Assembly: GCA_016191165.1 (NCBI GenBank)
Contig: JACPPF010000034.1
Coordinates: 1-64,000, forward strand
DNA from: Planctomycetota bacterium
Lineage (GTDB): Bacteria > Planctomycetota > Planctomycetia > Gemmatales > Gemmataceae
Reading direction: 5' to 3'
Length of the DNA stretch: 64,000 nt
Shown: positions 1 to 8,536 of the stretch, piece after piece
How positions within the stretch are numbered: the first letter of the stretch is position 1
How the letters are laid out: every line of letters begins with the position of its first letter
Program-made: the position numbers and the translations under genes
Notes under the pieces: generated by a model
Seen by the model: only the letters and a program-made list of their open reading frames with translations
Told to the model about the DNA's origin: nothing
Databases searched by the model: none

Positions 1-2
1 CG

Positions 3-152
3 CAAGAAATGTCCCTGGAGGAAGCCACCGCCCACGTTCTCGACGCCTTTGGCTTCCCATCGCCCGACGAAGTCGAAATCCGCAAAGGCGACAACAAGGC
101 GATTTCGGAGGAAGAGAAAAAACGAATCTTCCAGTCGAAGTTGAAAAAATAA
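3..152 (+). CDS. C-terminal end of an unrecognised protein (partial)
   Basis: Only the last 49 codons are inside the window, in frame with the TAA stop at 150-152. The tail is charged and lysine-rich (it ends KLKK) and contains an EEATAHVLDAFGF segment. No domain can be named from so little. The reading frame is open from the window edge and the codons look like the rest of the window, with GC-rich third positions, so a real gene end is likely. Nothing ties it to the next ORF, which lies about 130 bp downstream in another frame. Confidence 0.6.
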   Translation, partial: QEMSLEEATAHVLDAFGFPSPDEVEIRKGDNKAISEEEKKRIFQSKLKK

Positions 153-282
153 CGGCGGCCAACGTTGGCTCATGTGGGGCCGGCTTGCGAATACAGCCGG
201 TTGGCGGTGGCGTTCGGCCGTAACATCGGGATGCCTGGCCTAGCCCATCACCCGCCGCAGGAACGCCACGCCCGCGGCGAGG

Positions 283-909
283 TTGGCGCCATCGTCGCGA
301 GAAGATGGTAAAGACGAAACCCGCCGCGGCATCAAACGACTGACGACGCAGAACCTGTGCGGACCGTATCGACTCCTGACCGTGCATGACAAGGGACACG
401 ACATCGTCAACCGCTGCTTCACCGGCAGCGCCACCGGCCATCAGCACTCCTATGCGGGCAAGTGCAAGATGGTCTTCGATTTCAACGCTTTCAAATCAAA
501 ACGTGGCACGCACAAGGAAATCGTTAATCACGAGGTCAAGGCCGCGTACGTCATCGATGGCTTCAAGGCGCGGGAACTGGAGATCATTGCCGAGGTGGAA
601 TTGGGAACCGCCAAGAAGATTGGTTTGCGCTTCGGTTCAGGTGACGCGAAGACTCATGTGACGATCACGAGCGCCGACGAAATGCAGGTGGGCGACGTCC
701 AGACCTTTGCGGTCCGCGGCCGGGCGGACAAACGCTATCGCCTGCAGATCGTCGCCGCCGGGGGCAAGCTGCTGGTCCAGGCCAACAACCGCGTGCAATA
801 CGAAAAAACACTGACCTTGAATGAACCCGCTGCCGTGGAGCTTTTCGCTGAAGGCGGCGCGGCGGTTTTTCACAAGGTAGACCTGTGGGATATCAGGGGC
901 CAAAAATAA
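283..909 (+). CDS. Orphan hypothetical protein, possible beta-sandwich C-terminus
   Basis: The frame is open from 244 to the stop at 909. The longest version begins with TTG at 283 (208 aa) and the first ATG is at 469 (147 aa). The part after the ATG alternates hydrophobic and charged residues in short stretches, such as ELEIIAEVELGTAKKIGLRF, and ends FHKVDLWDIRGQK. This resembles the last strands of lectin-like or DUF1080-like beta-sandwich domains, but no family is recognised. The part before the ATG is rich in Cys, His and Arg and reads less like a normal N-terminus, so the gene may be 5'-truncated or the true start may be 469. No signal peptide is visible. Confidence 0.5.
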   Translation: MAPSSREDGKDETRRGIKRLTTQNLCGPYRLLTVHDKGHDIVNRCFTGSATGHQHSYAGKCKMVFDFNAFKSKRGTHKEIVNHEVKAAYVIDGFKARELEIIAEVELGTAKKIGLRFGSGDAKTHVTITSADEMQVGDVQTFAVRGRADKRYRLQIVAAGGKLLVQANNRVQYEKTLTLNEPAAVELFAEGGAAVFHKVDLWDIRGQK

Positions 910-959
910 GCCCTCGACGATTTCTCGCGAATTTGGCTACAAAACAGGTGGTGTCGAGC

Positions 960-1865
960 TCAGCGCCGCCCGGTGTTCTTGCCGCGGGCGCCGTACAGCG
1001 GAGGGCGTGCTTGCTCCCGGTCGTGGTGGGGGGACCAGCGGGCGTCGTCCGGACGATGCTCCTGGAGCCACTGGCGCAGGGGCACGTCCTCATCGGACGG
1101 ATCGTAGCCGCTGTTGGCGCTGGAGCCAAGGCCGAGTAGCTGCCGGCGAATGGGATCGACGCGTTCACAAAGATACTGGACCGTCATCTCGTCCTTGGGG
1201 CGAAGCCAGCGGTAGGCGTAACCGATCCAGATCACCTTGCGCGTGTGGGGCCCGAAATTCGGGCTACGCGAATGCCACAGACGGCGATCCAGAATGAGCG
1301 CGGCCCCAGCCGGCACGCGCAGCGGGACGGCTCCCGCGGGGTTGGTGTCGCCATCGTTCGGGCAGTCGAGTTCATCAGTCAGGTGCGAGCCCGGCAGAAT
1401 CAAGGTGTTTCCCCAGTCGGGGCCGCTGACGTCGGTCAAGTAGTAACCGATTTTGAGGGACAGGCGCGGTCGGGGATGGGATTCGATCTCCTCGTTGACG
1501 CGCATGCTGTCCTGATGCCAGGCGACGGGTCGTGCCGGAGGCACCGGCAGGGGGGGCGACACGTCAAGGTGGGTGTGATAGACGTAGATGTTCCAGCCCA
1601 AAAGTCCCCATACCTTTGGAAACACGGTTGGCCAGTCGGTCAGATCGACGAAGGCGTCGTCCTCGGGGAGGATGTTGGCAAAGGAGAGGAGCCGGTCCGC
1701 GCCGTGAGCGACCGTGCGCTCCCGGGCATCGACGCGGTTCACGGCCGCGATGAGCCGGGCGTTCATGGCCCTGTCCACGGCCTCGGTCACCACAAGATAC
1801 CCCTGCTCGTGAAGGTGCTGCCTTTCATTCGGAGTTAGAGTGTACTTCAAACAATCGATGTCCAT
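960..1865 (-). CDS. PhyH-family Fe(II)/2-oxoglutarate dioxygenase
   Basis: A 301-aa protein of the phytanoyl-CoA dioxygenase family, non-haem iron enzymes that hydroxylate small molecules using 2-oxoglutarate. The metal triad is readable: HxD as H117 and D119 in AWHQDS, and the distal H198 in LWHSRSPNFGPH, followed by a basic residue (R209) suited to bind 2-oxoglutarate. The jelly-roll segment LILPGSHL is also typical. The ATG at 1865 follows ACAGGA at a normal distance. The substrate cannot be predicted. The gene stands alone between the orphan protein and the recombinase, so context gives no pathway. Confidence 0.85.
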   Translation of the reverse strand: MDIDCLKYTLTPNERQHLHEQGYLVVTEAVDRAMNARLIAAVNRVDARERTVAHGADRLLSFANILPEDDAFVDLTDWPTVFPKVWGLLGWNIYVYHTHLDVSPPLPVPPARPVAWHQDSMRVNEEIESHPRPRLSLKIGYYLTDVSGPDWGNTLILPGSHLTDELDCPNDGDTNPAGAVPLRVPAGAALILDRRLWHSRSPNFGPHTRKVIWIGYAYRWLRPKDEMTVQYLCERVDPIRRQLLGLGSSANSGYDPSDEDVPLRQWLQEHRPDDARWSPHHDREQARPPLYGARGKNTGRR

Positions 1866-2021
1866 GACTTGGTCCTGTCAGGAAGTATTGGGATGTGAAA
1901 GCCTTGTTTTACACCATGACTGACCGATGGGCAAATAGGCCGAAGAGTCCTCGAAAAAATCGCAGCCACCGATTATTTGATCGTGCTTATACTGCACGCG
2001 CCCGAGATTAGCACAATGGTT

Positions 2022-2082
2022 ACGAGCCGCGACCGTAAGGGAGCGGGGACAAGCCCAACGCTCCCTCACGGTCGCGGCTCGT
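2022..2082. repeat. Palindromic repeat family A, copy 1 (both arms)
   Basis: Two 24-bp arms, 2022-2045 and 2059-2082, are inverted copies with one mismatch. The core is ACGAGCCGCGACCGT. The same arm recurs at 39296-39320 and 51472-51531, and in each copy the outer flank reads close to CGGCTCGTNAATGAG. The element lies in the gap between the PhyH gene and the recombinase gene. It looks like a REP-type or non-autonomous mobile palindrome. Confidence 0.85.
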
Positions 2083-2154
2083 TAATGAGGATGTGTCATT
2101 TCGTGGCGCGTGCAGCATTAATGCGAGGGATGGACCTCTCACTTCTCGTCGGAC

Positions 2155-3072
2155 CTACCCCCGCGGGTGAAACTGCCGATGCACGGCTTGCAGCCGGCTG
2201 CGATCGACGTGGGTGTAGTGCTGGGTGGTACGGATATTGGCGTGACCCAGGAGTTCCTGCACCGTGCGCAGGTCGGCGCCGCCCGCCAGGAGATGGGTCG
2301 CGAAGCTGTGCCGGAGCGTGTGTGGGCTGACCCTGGCGTTGAGGCCGGCCCGGCGGACGTACTTCTTCACCAGGATCCACAGCATCTCGCGCGTCAGGCG
2401 CTTGCCCCCTTTGCTGACGAATAGCCAGGGATTTCCCTTATCGCCCGGCGTCAACAGCGGCCTTTGATCTTGCAGGTAGATTTTCAACGCCGACACCGCC
2501 TGCGCGCCCAAGGGCACGACGCGCTGCTTGCTTCCCTTGCCGGTGCATTTGCAGAAGCTTAATTCCAGGTGCAAGTCGGCAAGCTGCAAGTTGACGACCT
2601 CCGACGCCCGGCTGCCGGTGGCGTAGAGCGTTTCCAATAGAGCGCGATCGCGCAGGTAGAAGCGATCCTCGTTGCGCGGCGCTTGCAACAGTTTCTCCAC
2701 ACTCTCCGGGCTGAGCACGTGCGGAATGCGCTCCCAGAGCCGGGGCGAGCTGAGCAGCTCGACCGTGTTCTGTTCGACGCGCTCCTCGAGCCGCAGGTAA
2801 CGGTAGAACATCTTGGTCGCAATCAGGTTCCGCGCCACGGACGGGGCGGCCAGGCCGGCTTCCTTCAGATGGCCCAGGTAATTGGTCAATTCGCGGACGC
2901 TCGGCTTGAGGTAGTTGGGGACCCCACCACTGGCGACCCAGTTGTGAAACTTGGTCAAATCGCGTTCGTAGGCCAGGACGGTATTCTTCGCCATGCCGCG
3001 CTCCGCGGCGAGGTAGCCACGAAAGGCGGTCAGGTCAGCCTGCAAGGCGGCAAGGTGGGTTTTGGCGGTCAC
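2155..3072 (-). CDS. xerD: Tyrosine recombinase XerC/XerD family
   Basis: A 305-aa site-specific recombinase. The N-terminal SAM-like DNA-binding domain covers about residues 8-110 and the catalytic domain about 120-300. All catalytic residues are present: R155 (YATGSRASE), K179 (GKGSK), H251-x2-R254 (HTLRHSFATH), H277 (LLGHANI) and the nucleophile Y286 (TQHYTHV). The length and the terminal HPRG match chromosomal XerC/XerD enzymes, which resolve chromosome dimers at dif, rather than phage integrases. Whether it is XerC or XerD cannot be settled by eye. No attachment site or phage gene is next to it. Confidence 0.88.
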   Translation of the reverse strand: MTAKTHLAALQADLTAFRGYLAAERGMAKNTVLAYERDLTKFHNWVASGGVPNYLKPSVRELTNYLGHLKEAGLAAPSVARNLIATKMFYRYLRLEERVEQNTVELLSSPRLWERIPHVLSPESVEKLLQAPRNEDRFYLRDRALLETLYATGSRASEVVNLQLADLHLELSFCKCTGKGSKQRVVPLGAQAVSALKIYLQDQRPLLTPGDKGNPWLFVSKGGKRLTREMLWILVKKYVRRAGLNARVSPHTLRHSFATHLLAGGADLRTVQELLGHANIRTTQHYTHVDRSRLQAVHRQFHPRG

Positions 3073-3237
3073 GGAGGACCCTCCGAGTGCGGACGCAGGG
3101 CGGCACTTCGGCAGGATCGGCAGGTTAGGCCGGGGGACTTGACCTTTCTCGGGCGTTGCCCTATTTTAGCCCCTTGAAATTTTAGGCCCAAAATGCGATG
3201 AAGTCCGACTTCCCCCTGCAGTGATTTGGCTTTTTTG

Positions 3238-4074
3238 CTACTCTGGCGTGAGGAGTACCGCCAAGACCTTCTGACAGCGCTGTCGCATGGCATCGGTGTT
3301 GCGCTGAAAGAAAACATCCAGATTGAAGCCGACGATCTTACTGAAAAAGGCGTAGGTGCTGATCCTGTCGTCGTCCCCCAGTACTCCAGTAATCACCAGC
3401 ATCTTTGCGTTCTTGTATCGTCGGACGACGGCTGTGCTCGCCTGCGCCGATACGATGGACAAGACTGGCAAGTAGTTTTCAATCGAAGCGTTCATAGCAA
3501 ACCTCAGATCAGCAGCCTGCCGTTTCGCATCGGCGCTCTTGTAACCTTGGCGAGCTTCAAAAACAGCCCCTCGCAGTTGCTTGATACGTTTCTCCGACAA
3601 ACCGAGGTACGTTCCGCACCTCTTCAACCAGTCAACCACACGCTCACGGGCATCGGGCTTCCTGGTGATATGCTCAACATCGATTCGCGCATCAAGGGTC
3701 AGGGTCGCCTTGGTACCATCTTGCTTTTCAATCTCGAAGAACCAGCCCACCTCCTCCTCCGACAACAACAGGGAGTCCTTGATGATTGCCCGGAAGAGGT
3801 TGTCCACGCCTGCGCCAAGCTGGCGATAAATCGAGGTCATTCCGCCTGCGGCCTTGTGGGCCGCATACATCAAATCGGAATCCAGCCCGATCCAATGATA
3901 AAACGGGTCTTCCCCGTAAAGCACCTTGAACTGTTCGAGGGTCACACCGGCGCTGTCCTCAGTACCGAACTTGGGCTTGTAATGGGCGCAGGCGTCGAGC
4001 GGATCGAGGAGCAGATTCAGATAGCGTTGCTCTGAATCCGGCGGAGGTAGATACAGCCGCTTGGTTCTTGGCAT
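3238..4074 (-). CDS. Unrecognised protein paired with DNA methyltransferase; candidate restriction endonuclease
   Basis: A 278-aa soluble protein that starts 2 bp after the methyltransferase stop, so the two are co-transcribed. It has no signal peptide or membrane segment. Residues 172-190 (FEARQGYKSADAKRQAADL) are dense in Glu, Lys, Asp and Arg and could hold a PD-(D/E)XK-type active site; the following YLPVLSIVSAQ looks like the next core strand. This assignment is inference from position, size and composition. No named restriction-enzyme family is recognised with certainty. The region is poorer in GC than its neighbours, as expected of transferred defence genes. An alternative is a methyltransferase accessory or specificity factor. 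Confidence 0.6.
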   Translation of the reverse strand: MPRTKRLYLPPPDSEQRYLNLLLDPLDACAHYKPKFGTEDSAGVTLEQFKVLYGEDPFYHWIGLDSDLMYAAHKAAGGMTSIYRQLGAGVDNLFRAIIKDSLLLSEEEVGWFFEIEKQDGTKATLTLDARIDVEHITRKPDARERVVDWLKRCGTYLGLSEKRIKQLRGAVFEARQGYKSADAKRQAADLRFAMNASIENYLPVLSIVSAQASTAVVRRYKNAKMLVITGVLGDDDRISTYAFFSKIVGFNLDVFFQRNTDAMRQRCQKVLAVLLTPE

Positions 4075-4076
4075 GT

Positions 4077-5399
4077 CTACCCCCTCTTCATGAAAACAAC
4101 CGCCTCGTGCAAGCCGCTCTTGCTTTGCCGCTTCCGCATCTTGTCAATCCGCTCCAAGGCAAACCCGAAGTGTCCAAAAATACCAGCCAGAATCTCGTCG
4201 CTCGGCAACGGGTTGTCGTAGAACTTGCTGTTGCCGATGACGTAGGCCAAACGGCACCGATCCTCGCAAACCTTGGCGATCTCGCCAGCGTGATCGTACA
4301 AGTCGTTAAAATACTTGGTTACATAATGCGCCATTAGGTTGCCGCCGTTGTGGATGTTTTCGATATACGGCTTGAGCAGCTTGGCGATAAGCTCATTCTT
4401 GGGCTTGACGCCAGTGGAGAGTACGGATGTTGCCTTGCCCCAGGTGCCGCCAATAGCATCGGTCTCAAGTTGGCCCACAGCCTTCGCATTCTCGATGAAG
4501 TCGAAAAAGAACAAGTGTGGTCTCGTCTCCCTGGCATAGCTGAATCGATTCGGGTACGGCGGCGATGTAATCACCGATGATACCCTTCGGCCTCGTAAGG
4601 GCAGTACCCTGGATAGCTCTTTGCTGTTGCCGCTGTAGATGGTAACGTCGGACTTCGGGAGATCGGACACCGAATGCAGGTCAGCGACCATGTTTTGCAG
4701 TTGATGCTCGAGAACCTCGGCAAGATCGATGGTAGGGAGTGATTTCTCTGCATAGGTCAGGGAGACGTGATTGTGCTTGGCGTTGCTGACCGGGATCAGG
4801 ATGGCAAGCGCCCCCATGCGCAGGAGATCATGGGTTTCCGTGGTCTCGGCTCGCTCCATTAGGAGTTTGCGGAGGCAAACAAGTTGGGCGAGGTTCCCTT
4901 TCGACCACCAGCGTTCCGGGAAGTTAATTTTCGGTATGTGCTGTGCTTGCTCTGCCAGGTACAAAGCCGGACGATCCTCAAACGGAACGGCATTCAACTT
5001 GTTCCGAAATGCCTTCATGAATTCGGTGAAGTACCGTTCGATCTTCTCGATGGCCCGGTAGGTTCGGGTCTTCACGGTGCCCACGAAATGGAGGTAGGGA
5101 TTGATCTCCACGCTGCAAGCCGGAATGCCTCGGTATTTCATGCAGAGTGGCACTGTCCCGACACCACTGAAAGGATCGAGAACGAGGTCAGTCGCCGATA
5201 GCCCGAAGTGTTTCGCAATGTCTTCTGCCAAAGCGGGAGAGAAACTGGGTGTCAGTCGATACCAGCGATGGATGGGCATGTCCATCTTACCCCGAAACGT
5301 GACCGCCTTCGTTCCTCGGTTGGTAAACGTTGGATCAAGTTCAAACAAAAGCGGTTGTGTCCTTGTCATTCCGGGGTCGCCAGTCGGACCAAATTTCAT
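4077..5399 (-). CDS. DNA methyltransferase (SPPY type) of a probable type II R-M system
   Basis: A 440-aa AdoMet-dependent DNA methyltransferase. The AdoMet-binding motif I is DPFSGVGT (residues 75-82, after a strand ending VLD) and the catalytic motif IV is SPPY (279-282), the form common in N4-cytosine and some N6-adenine enzymes. Motif I precedes motif IV with about 200 residues between them, an alpha-like order in which the target-recognition region sits in the middle. The ATG at 5399 is preceded by GGAGGG only a few bases upstream; a second ATG at 5369 has no ribosome-binding site. The adjacent 278-aa protein is the likely nuclease. The target sequence is unknown. Confidence 0.85.
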   Translation of the reverse strand: MKFGPTGDPGMTRTQPLLFELDPTFTNRGTKAVTFRGKMDMPIHRWYRLTPSFSPALAEDIAKHFGLSATDLVLDPFSGVGTVPLCMKYRGIPACSVEINPYLHFVGTVKTRTYRAIEKIERYFTEFMKAFRNKLNAVPFEDRPALYLAEQAQHIPKINFPERWWSKGNLAQLVCLRKLLMERAETTETHDLLRMGALAILIPVSNAKHNHVSLTYAEKSLPTIDLAEVLEHQLQNMVADLHSVSDLPKSDVTIYSGNSKELSRVLPLRGRRVSSVITSPPYPNRFSYARETRPHLFFFDFIENAKAVGQLETDAIGGTWGKATSVLSTGVKPKNELIAKLLKPYIENIHNGGNLMAHYVTKYFNDLYDHAGEIAKVCEDRCRLAYVIGNSKFYDNPLPSDEILAGIFGHFGFALERIDKMRKRQSKSGLHEAVVFMKRG

Positions 5400-5407
5400 T
5401 TCCCTCC

Positions 5408-5436
5408 ATCATAGTCGAGGGATCCGAACGAGGCAA
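5408..5436 (-). promoter_or_regulatory. Candidate promoter of the methyltransferase operon
   Basis: On the minus strand TTGCCT (5431-5436) and TATGAT (5408-5413) are separated by 17 bp. Transcription would begin almost at the ATG at 5399, giving a nearly leaderless mRNA, or would serve the second ATG at 5369. A single sequence cannot prove activity. Confidence 0.35.
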
Positions 5437-5749
5437 TGTTATTTTGTCCAGTATCCGCCTCCGGAGCAACCCGGCACTTCTCCCGAAGCTCACACGAAAG
5501 GTCATGCGCGCGGCGGCGCCGATTCCGCAGGCGGTCGCCCGTTTTTTTCCAGATTCTGCTTGCACCCGTCCTTGACATTCGACATAATGAGCCTTTGTTG
5601 AGATTTCTGAATTCCCCTGGAAATCTTCTCCCCTCCGCTCATTCGCGCGTGGATTGTTTTCCTCGCAACCGTGAGCCTGATCATCTTGGCTGTAATTTTT
5701 TATTTTTTCATAAGCACGCCCTGCGGGGCGGCGTGGGAGAGAAACGGTC
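5437..5749. other. Non-coding gap between R-M pair and kinase gene
   Basis: No convincing gene in either strand. Short ORFs here have unlikely arginine-rich products. A TTGACA occurs at 5572-5577 on the plus strand, but no matching -10 follows at the proper distance. The last 60 bp before the kinase are T-rich and end with a GGGAGAGAAACGG purine tract that can act as its ribosome-binding site. Confidence 0.5.
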
Positions 5750-7522
5750 ATGGCAATGGAATCGAAAGCGATCAAGGGCGGCGGTAGAAAGCCGCCTGCG
5801 CCGCAAGCAACCAACACCGATCAGATGGCCGCCACCATCGACACCGACCTGGTCGGTGCGATTTCGGATGAGCCGGCCGAGACAACGCCCGCACCCAAGG
5901 CCAAGATTCAGGGGAAGGTCATCCGCAAGGATTCGCCGGTTCACGGATCGACCCAACCCGTCGCACAGGAGACCATTGCCACGCTTCCCCCCGAAGATTC
6001 AGACGAGGAGCCGGTCATGACCGCGCAAAAGCCGTCCAAAGCAGGCGAGGCGCCGGCCCCGCGCAGTCCCGAAAAAGCCGCGACGGTTTTGGGGGACTAC
6101 AAACTCCTCAAGAAACTCGGTCAGGGCGGCATGGGCGCCGTCTACAAGGGGCAGCACACCAGCCTCGACCGGATCGTCGCCATCAAGATTCTCGCCAAGG
6201 AACTGGCCAGCAAGGAATCTTACGTCAAGCGCTTCCTGCGCGAAGCGAAGGTGATGGCCAATCTCGATCATCCCAACATCCTGCGCTGCATCGATGTCAA
6301 GGAGCAAAAGGGCCTCCACTTCATCGTCATGGAATTCGTCGACGGCGGCAGCGTCGAGGGCTGGCTGAAGAAGCTCGGCAAATTCTCCGTTGGCGACGCC
6401 TTGCACATCGTCCTCAAGACCGCCGCCGCCCTGGAACATGCCCACGCCAAGAAGATGATCCACCGGGACATCAAGCCCGACAACATCCTTCTCACCAGCG
6501 ATGGCATCGTCAAGGTCGCCGACCTCGGCCTGGCCAAGGATACGTCCGAAGACACATCCCTCACCAAGACCGGCGCCGGCGCCGGCACGCCGATCTACAT
6601 GGCGCCGGAACAGGCTCGCGATGTCAAGCACGTGGATGCCCGGGTCGATATCTACGCGCTGGGCGTGATGATGTACGTCTTCCTCACGGGCAAGGCGCCC
6701 TTCGAGGGCGCCACCCTGGTCGAGCTGATCTCCGCCAAGGAGAAGGGCAAGTTCGATCCCATTCGCAGGCACAACGATGAGGTTCCCACGAAGATCGATC
6801 TCATCGTGGACAAGATGCTCGCCAAGGATCCCAAGACCCGCTATGCCAGCTGCCAGGAGGTGATCGACGAGCTGGAACCGCTGGGGCTGGCCAACGACGA
6901 GTTGAGCTTCCTGGGAGACAACCAGAACGCGACCCTGGCCCCGGCGTCGAAGACGGCCAAGACGCAAGGCCCCGCCGCCAAGGTTGCCGCCACCCAGGCG
7001 CCTGGACCCAAGGCCGGCGCCACGCAGGGACCGCGCAACAAGGTCGCCGCCGTTACCACCGCTCCCAGCGCGCCGGCCGAATCAACCCACATCGAGGAAG
7101 AGGACGAAGTCGCGCATCAAAATGTCTGGTACTGGCAAATGGTGACCGACGACGGCAAGAAGATCACCAAGAAGCTCAGCACCGAGCAAGTCCGCGCCCT
7201 GGTCAAGACCGGCAGCATCAGCGCCGTGGCCAAGCTTAGCAAATCCGCCACCACGGGCTATCGAGCCGCGGGAACCTTCCCCGAGTTTCACGCCGCTTTC
7301 CAGGCTCTCGACATCGCTTCCAAGGCCAACGTCAAGGGGCACAAGTACCGCCAGCGCTACAAGGACATCGAGGAGGAAGACGAACGCCGGCGCAAGTACG
7401 GCTGGATCTCCCGCATGTTCAAGAGCTTCGGCGGGTTCCTTTTCGGCCTGCTCTGGATCACGTTGATCCTGGCTGTCGTCGGCGGAGCAGCGTATTTTGG
7501 GTGGAAGTACATGAATCCGTGA
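5750..7522 (+). CDS. Membrane-anchored Ser/Thr protein kinase with GYF-like domain
   Basis: A 590-aa PknB-like kinase. A disordered Pro/Ala-rich N-terminus (1-115) precedes the kinase domain (about 116-375): glycine loop GQGGMGAVYKG (124-134), VAIK lysine (146), catalytic HRDIKPDN (238-245), a DLG in place of DFG (258-260) and MAPEQ of the activation segment. A low-complexity Ala/Thr/Lys linker follows, then a GYF_2-like segment beginning WYWQMVTDDGKKI, and a single membrane helix near the C-terminus (GLLWITLILAVVGGAAYFGW). The kinase would face the cytoplasm, anchored by its tail. Planctomycetes carry many such kinases; its target is unknown. Confidence 0.92.
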   Translation: MAMESKAIKGGGRKPPAPQATNTDQMAATIDTDLVGAISDEPAETTPAPKAKIQGKVIRKDSPVHGSTQPVAQETIATLPPEDSDEEPVMTAQKPSKAGEAPAPRSPEKAATVLGDYKLLKKLGQGGMGAVYKGQHTSLDRIVAIKILAKELASKESYVKRFLREAKVMANLDHPNILRCIDVKEQKGLHFIVMEFVDGGSVEGWLKKLGKFSVGDALHIVLKTAAALEHAHAKKMIHRDIKPDNILLTSDGIVKVADLGLAKDTSEDTSLTKTGAGAGTPIYMAPEQARDVKHVDARVDIYALGVMMYVFLTGKAPFEGATLVELISAKEKGKFDPIRRHNDEVPTKIDLIVDKMLAKDPKTRYASCQEVIDELEPLGLANDELSFLGDNQNATLAPASKTAKTQGPAAKVAATQAPGPKAGATQGPRNKVAAVTTAPSAPAESTHIEEEDEVAHQNVWYWQMVTDDGKKITKKLSTEQVRALVKTGSISAVAKLSKSATTGYRAAGTFPEFHAAFQALDIASKANVKGHKYRQRYKDIEEEDERRRKYGWISRMFKSFGGFLFGLLWITLILAVVGGAAYFGWKYMNP

Positions 7523-7556
7523 GACCTTTTTTTTTCGCCATCTGGAGTTAATTTTT

Positions 7557-7850
7557 TTGTCGCGCCACCGCGTTTTTCTCACTTGCGCTGGGTTGACGGA
7601 GGATGAGGGCAGGGAATCGCCTGCGTTAATCCTCCAGGAATTCACTCACCGGCCCTGGAACGAAAATGTTCGATGCAGGTGGGACGGAACGCTGGTTTGG
7701 CTCGAAGCAGAAAACGATTACGACACCATCGGCGCAGCGCTGCTGGACGAATTTCAGGATGCCGTCGTTGCCTGTGTGGCCATCAAGGGACCAATTTTGA
7801 GATTTGGTCCATCGAGCATTTTCCGGAGTCGACGTAAAATGCGATCCTGA
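7557..7850 (+). CDS. Possible small protein without ATG start
   Basis: The frame opens with TTG at 7557 and has no ATG before its last residues. The middle (LQEFTHRPWNENVRC, then WDGTLVWLEAENDYDTIGAAL, then LLDEFQDAV) reads like a real soluble protein with acidic and aromatic residues rather than a shadow frame, and no gene overlaps it. The last part (FGPSSIFRSRRK) is less convincing. It may be a genuine gene with a TTG or GTG start, or a decayed one that has lost its start. No family is recognised. Confidence 0.3.
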   Translation: MSRHRVFLTCAGLTEDEGRESPALILQEFTHRPWNENVRCRWDGTLVWLEAENDYDTIGAALLDEFQDAVVACVAIKGPILRFGPSSIFRSRRKMRS

Positions 7851-7865
7851 GAGAGCGCGGCTTCC

Positions 7866-8216
7866 TCATAAATCCAGGCAGGCACGGACGGCATCCTCGA
7901 TTTTCTTCATGTAGGCGTCTGAAAGGCTTCCAGCCGGTGAGCTTCCAAAACGTGAAGGATCGATGGAACGAACCTGAAAGCCCAAGAAAACCGTTTCCGT
8001 CGGCAAGCCGCTTTCGGTTGAAGGTACGCGAACGTTTGTGGAATAGTCGCGTGTGACATTGGCCCCCTTGGTGCCAATGACGACCGTGACAACGAGCGGG
8101 GACTGGTTGATCGTATCGTTGGAGAGCACCAACACAGGGCGCAAGCCGGCCTGTTCCCGCCCCTTCACGGGATTGAGATTGACAAAGTAAATCTCGCCCC
8201 GTTGAATCGGCATCAC
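7866..8216 (-). CDS. MazF/PemK-family mRNA interferase toxin
   Basis: A 116-aa toxin of the MazF/PemK family, ribosome-independent RNases that cut mRNA at short sequences. The family's N-terminal signature is present (QRGEIYFVNLNPVKGREQAGLRPVLVLSN), as are the central VVTVVIGTKG strand and the late FQVRSIDPSRF element. The gene overlaps the stop of the antitoxin gene by 4 bp (ATGA type), so the pair is translationally coupled with the antitoxin first. Its length is normal and no key element seems lost. Confidence 0.9.
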   Translation of the reverse strand: MMPIQRGEIYFVNLNPVKGREQAGLRPVLVLSNDTINQSPLVVTVVIGTKGANVTRDYSTNVRVPSTESGLPTETVFLGFQVRSIDPSRFGSSPAGSLSDAYMKKIEDAVRACLDL

Positions 8217-8443
8217 ATTCCCTCGAGACCGTCAGCGTCGGTGCTTGAGAATTCCATTTCGATTTGGCGAATTTCCGCCTGGATTTCGGGATCGGCCGCC
8301 ATCGCCGCCATTTCGCCACGAAAATCCGCCGTGCCTACGGGTTTTCGCAGGTTCTGCACCAGACTTTTAATCAACCTGAGTTGCTCGTCTTGGGACAAAA
8401 ACGGCAATTGGTTTTCAATCGTTTGCAACGGGGAACTCGCCAT
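8213..8443 (-). CDS. Antitoxin partner of the MazF-type toxin
   Basis: A 76-aa acidic protein from the ATG at 8443, which follows GAGGA by 9 bp; an upstream in-frame TTG at 8452 is less likely. The N-terminal half (LPFLSQDEQLRLIKSLVQNLR) predicts a helix pair like those of small addiction-module antitoxins. The C-terminus (PEIQAEIRQIEMEFSSTDADGLEGM) is acidic and probably wraps the basic toxin. It overlaps the toxin gene by 4 bp. The name rests on partner and size more than on a family motif. Confidence 0.75.
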   Translation of the reverse strand: MASSPLQTIENQLPFLSQDEQLRLIKSLVQNLRKPVGTADFRGEMAAMAADPEIQAEIRQIEMEFSSTDADGLEGM

Positions 8444-8504
8444 GGGATTCAATCCTCAGTCGGAGGAAATGACAGGAGCAATCGCCACCGTGGACTTGAA
8501 ATGA

Positions 8505-8533
8505 ATGATAGCGAACAAACCGATTTTTTGCAA
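8505..8533 (-). promoter_or_regulatory. Promoter of the MazF-type operon
   Basis: On the minus strand TTGCAA (8528-8533) and TATCAT (8505-8510) are separated by exactly 17 bp, about 60 bp upstream of the antitoxin ATG. The same -10 hexamer is used by the Phd/RelE operon at 23522. Confidence 0.5.
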
Positions 8534-8536
8534 AGG

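Noticed and set aside
2155-3072. XerC/D gene as evidence of a prophage or integron
   Set aside because: No phage, cassette or attachment-site features are nearby, and the protein has the length and ending of a chromosomal Xer enzyme.
5572-5600. TTGACA at 5572 as a promoter for the kinase gene
   Set aside because: No -10 resembling TATAAT lies 16-18 bp downstream; the sequence there is TTTGTTG.
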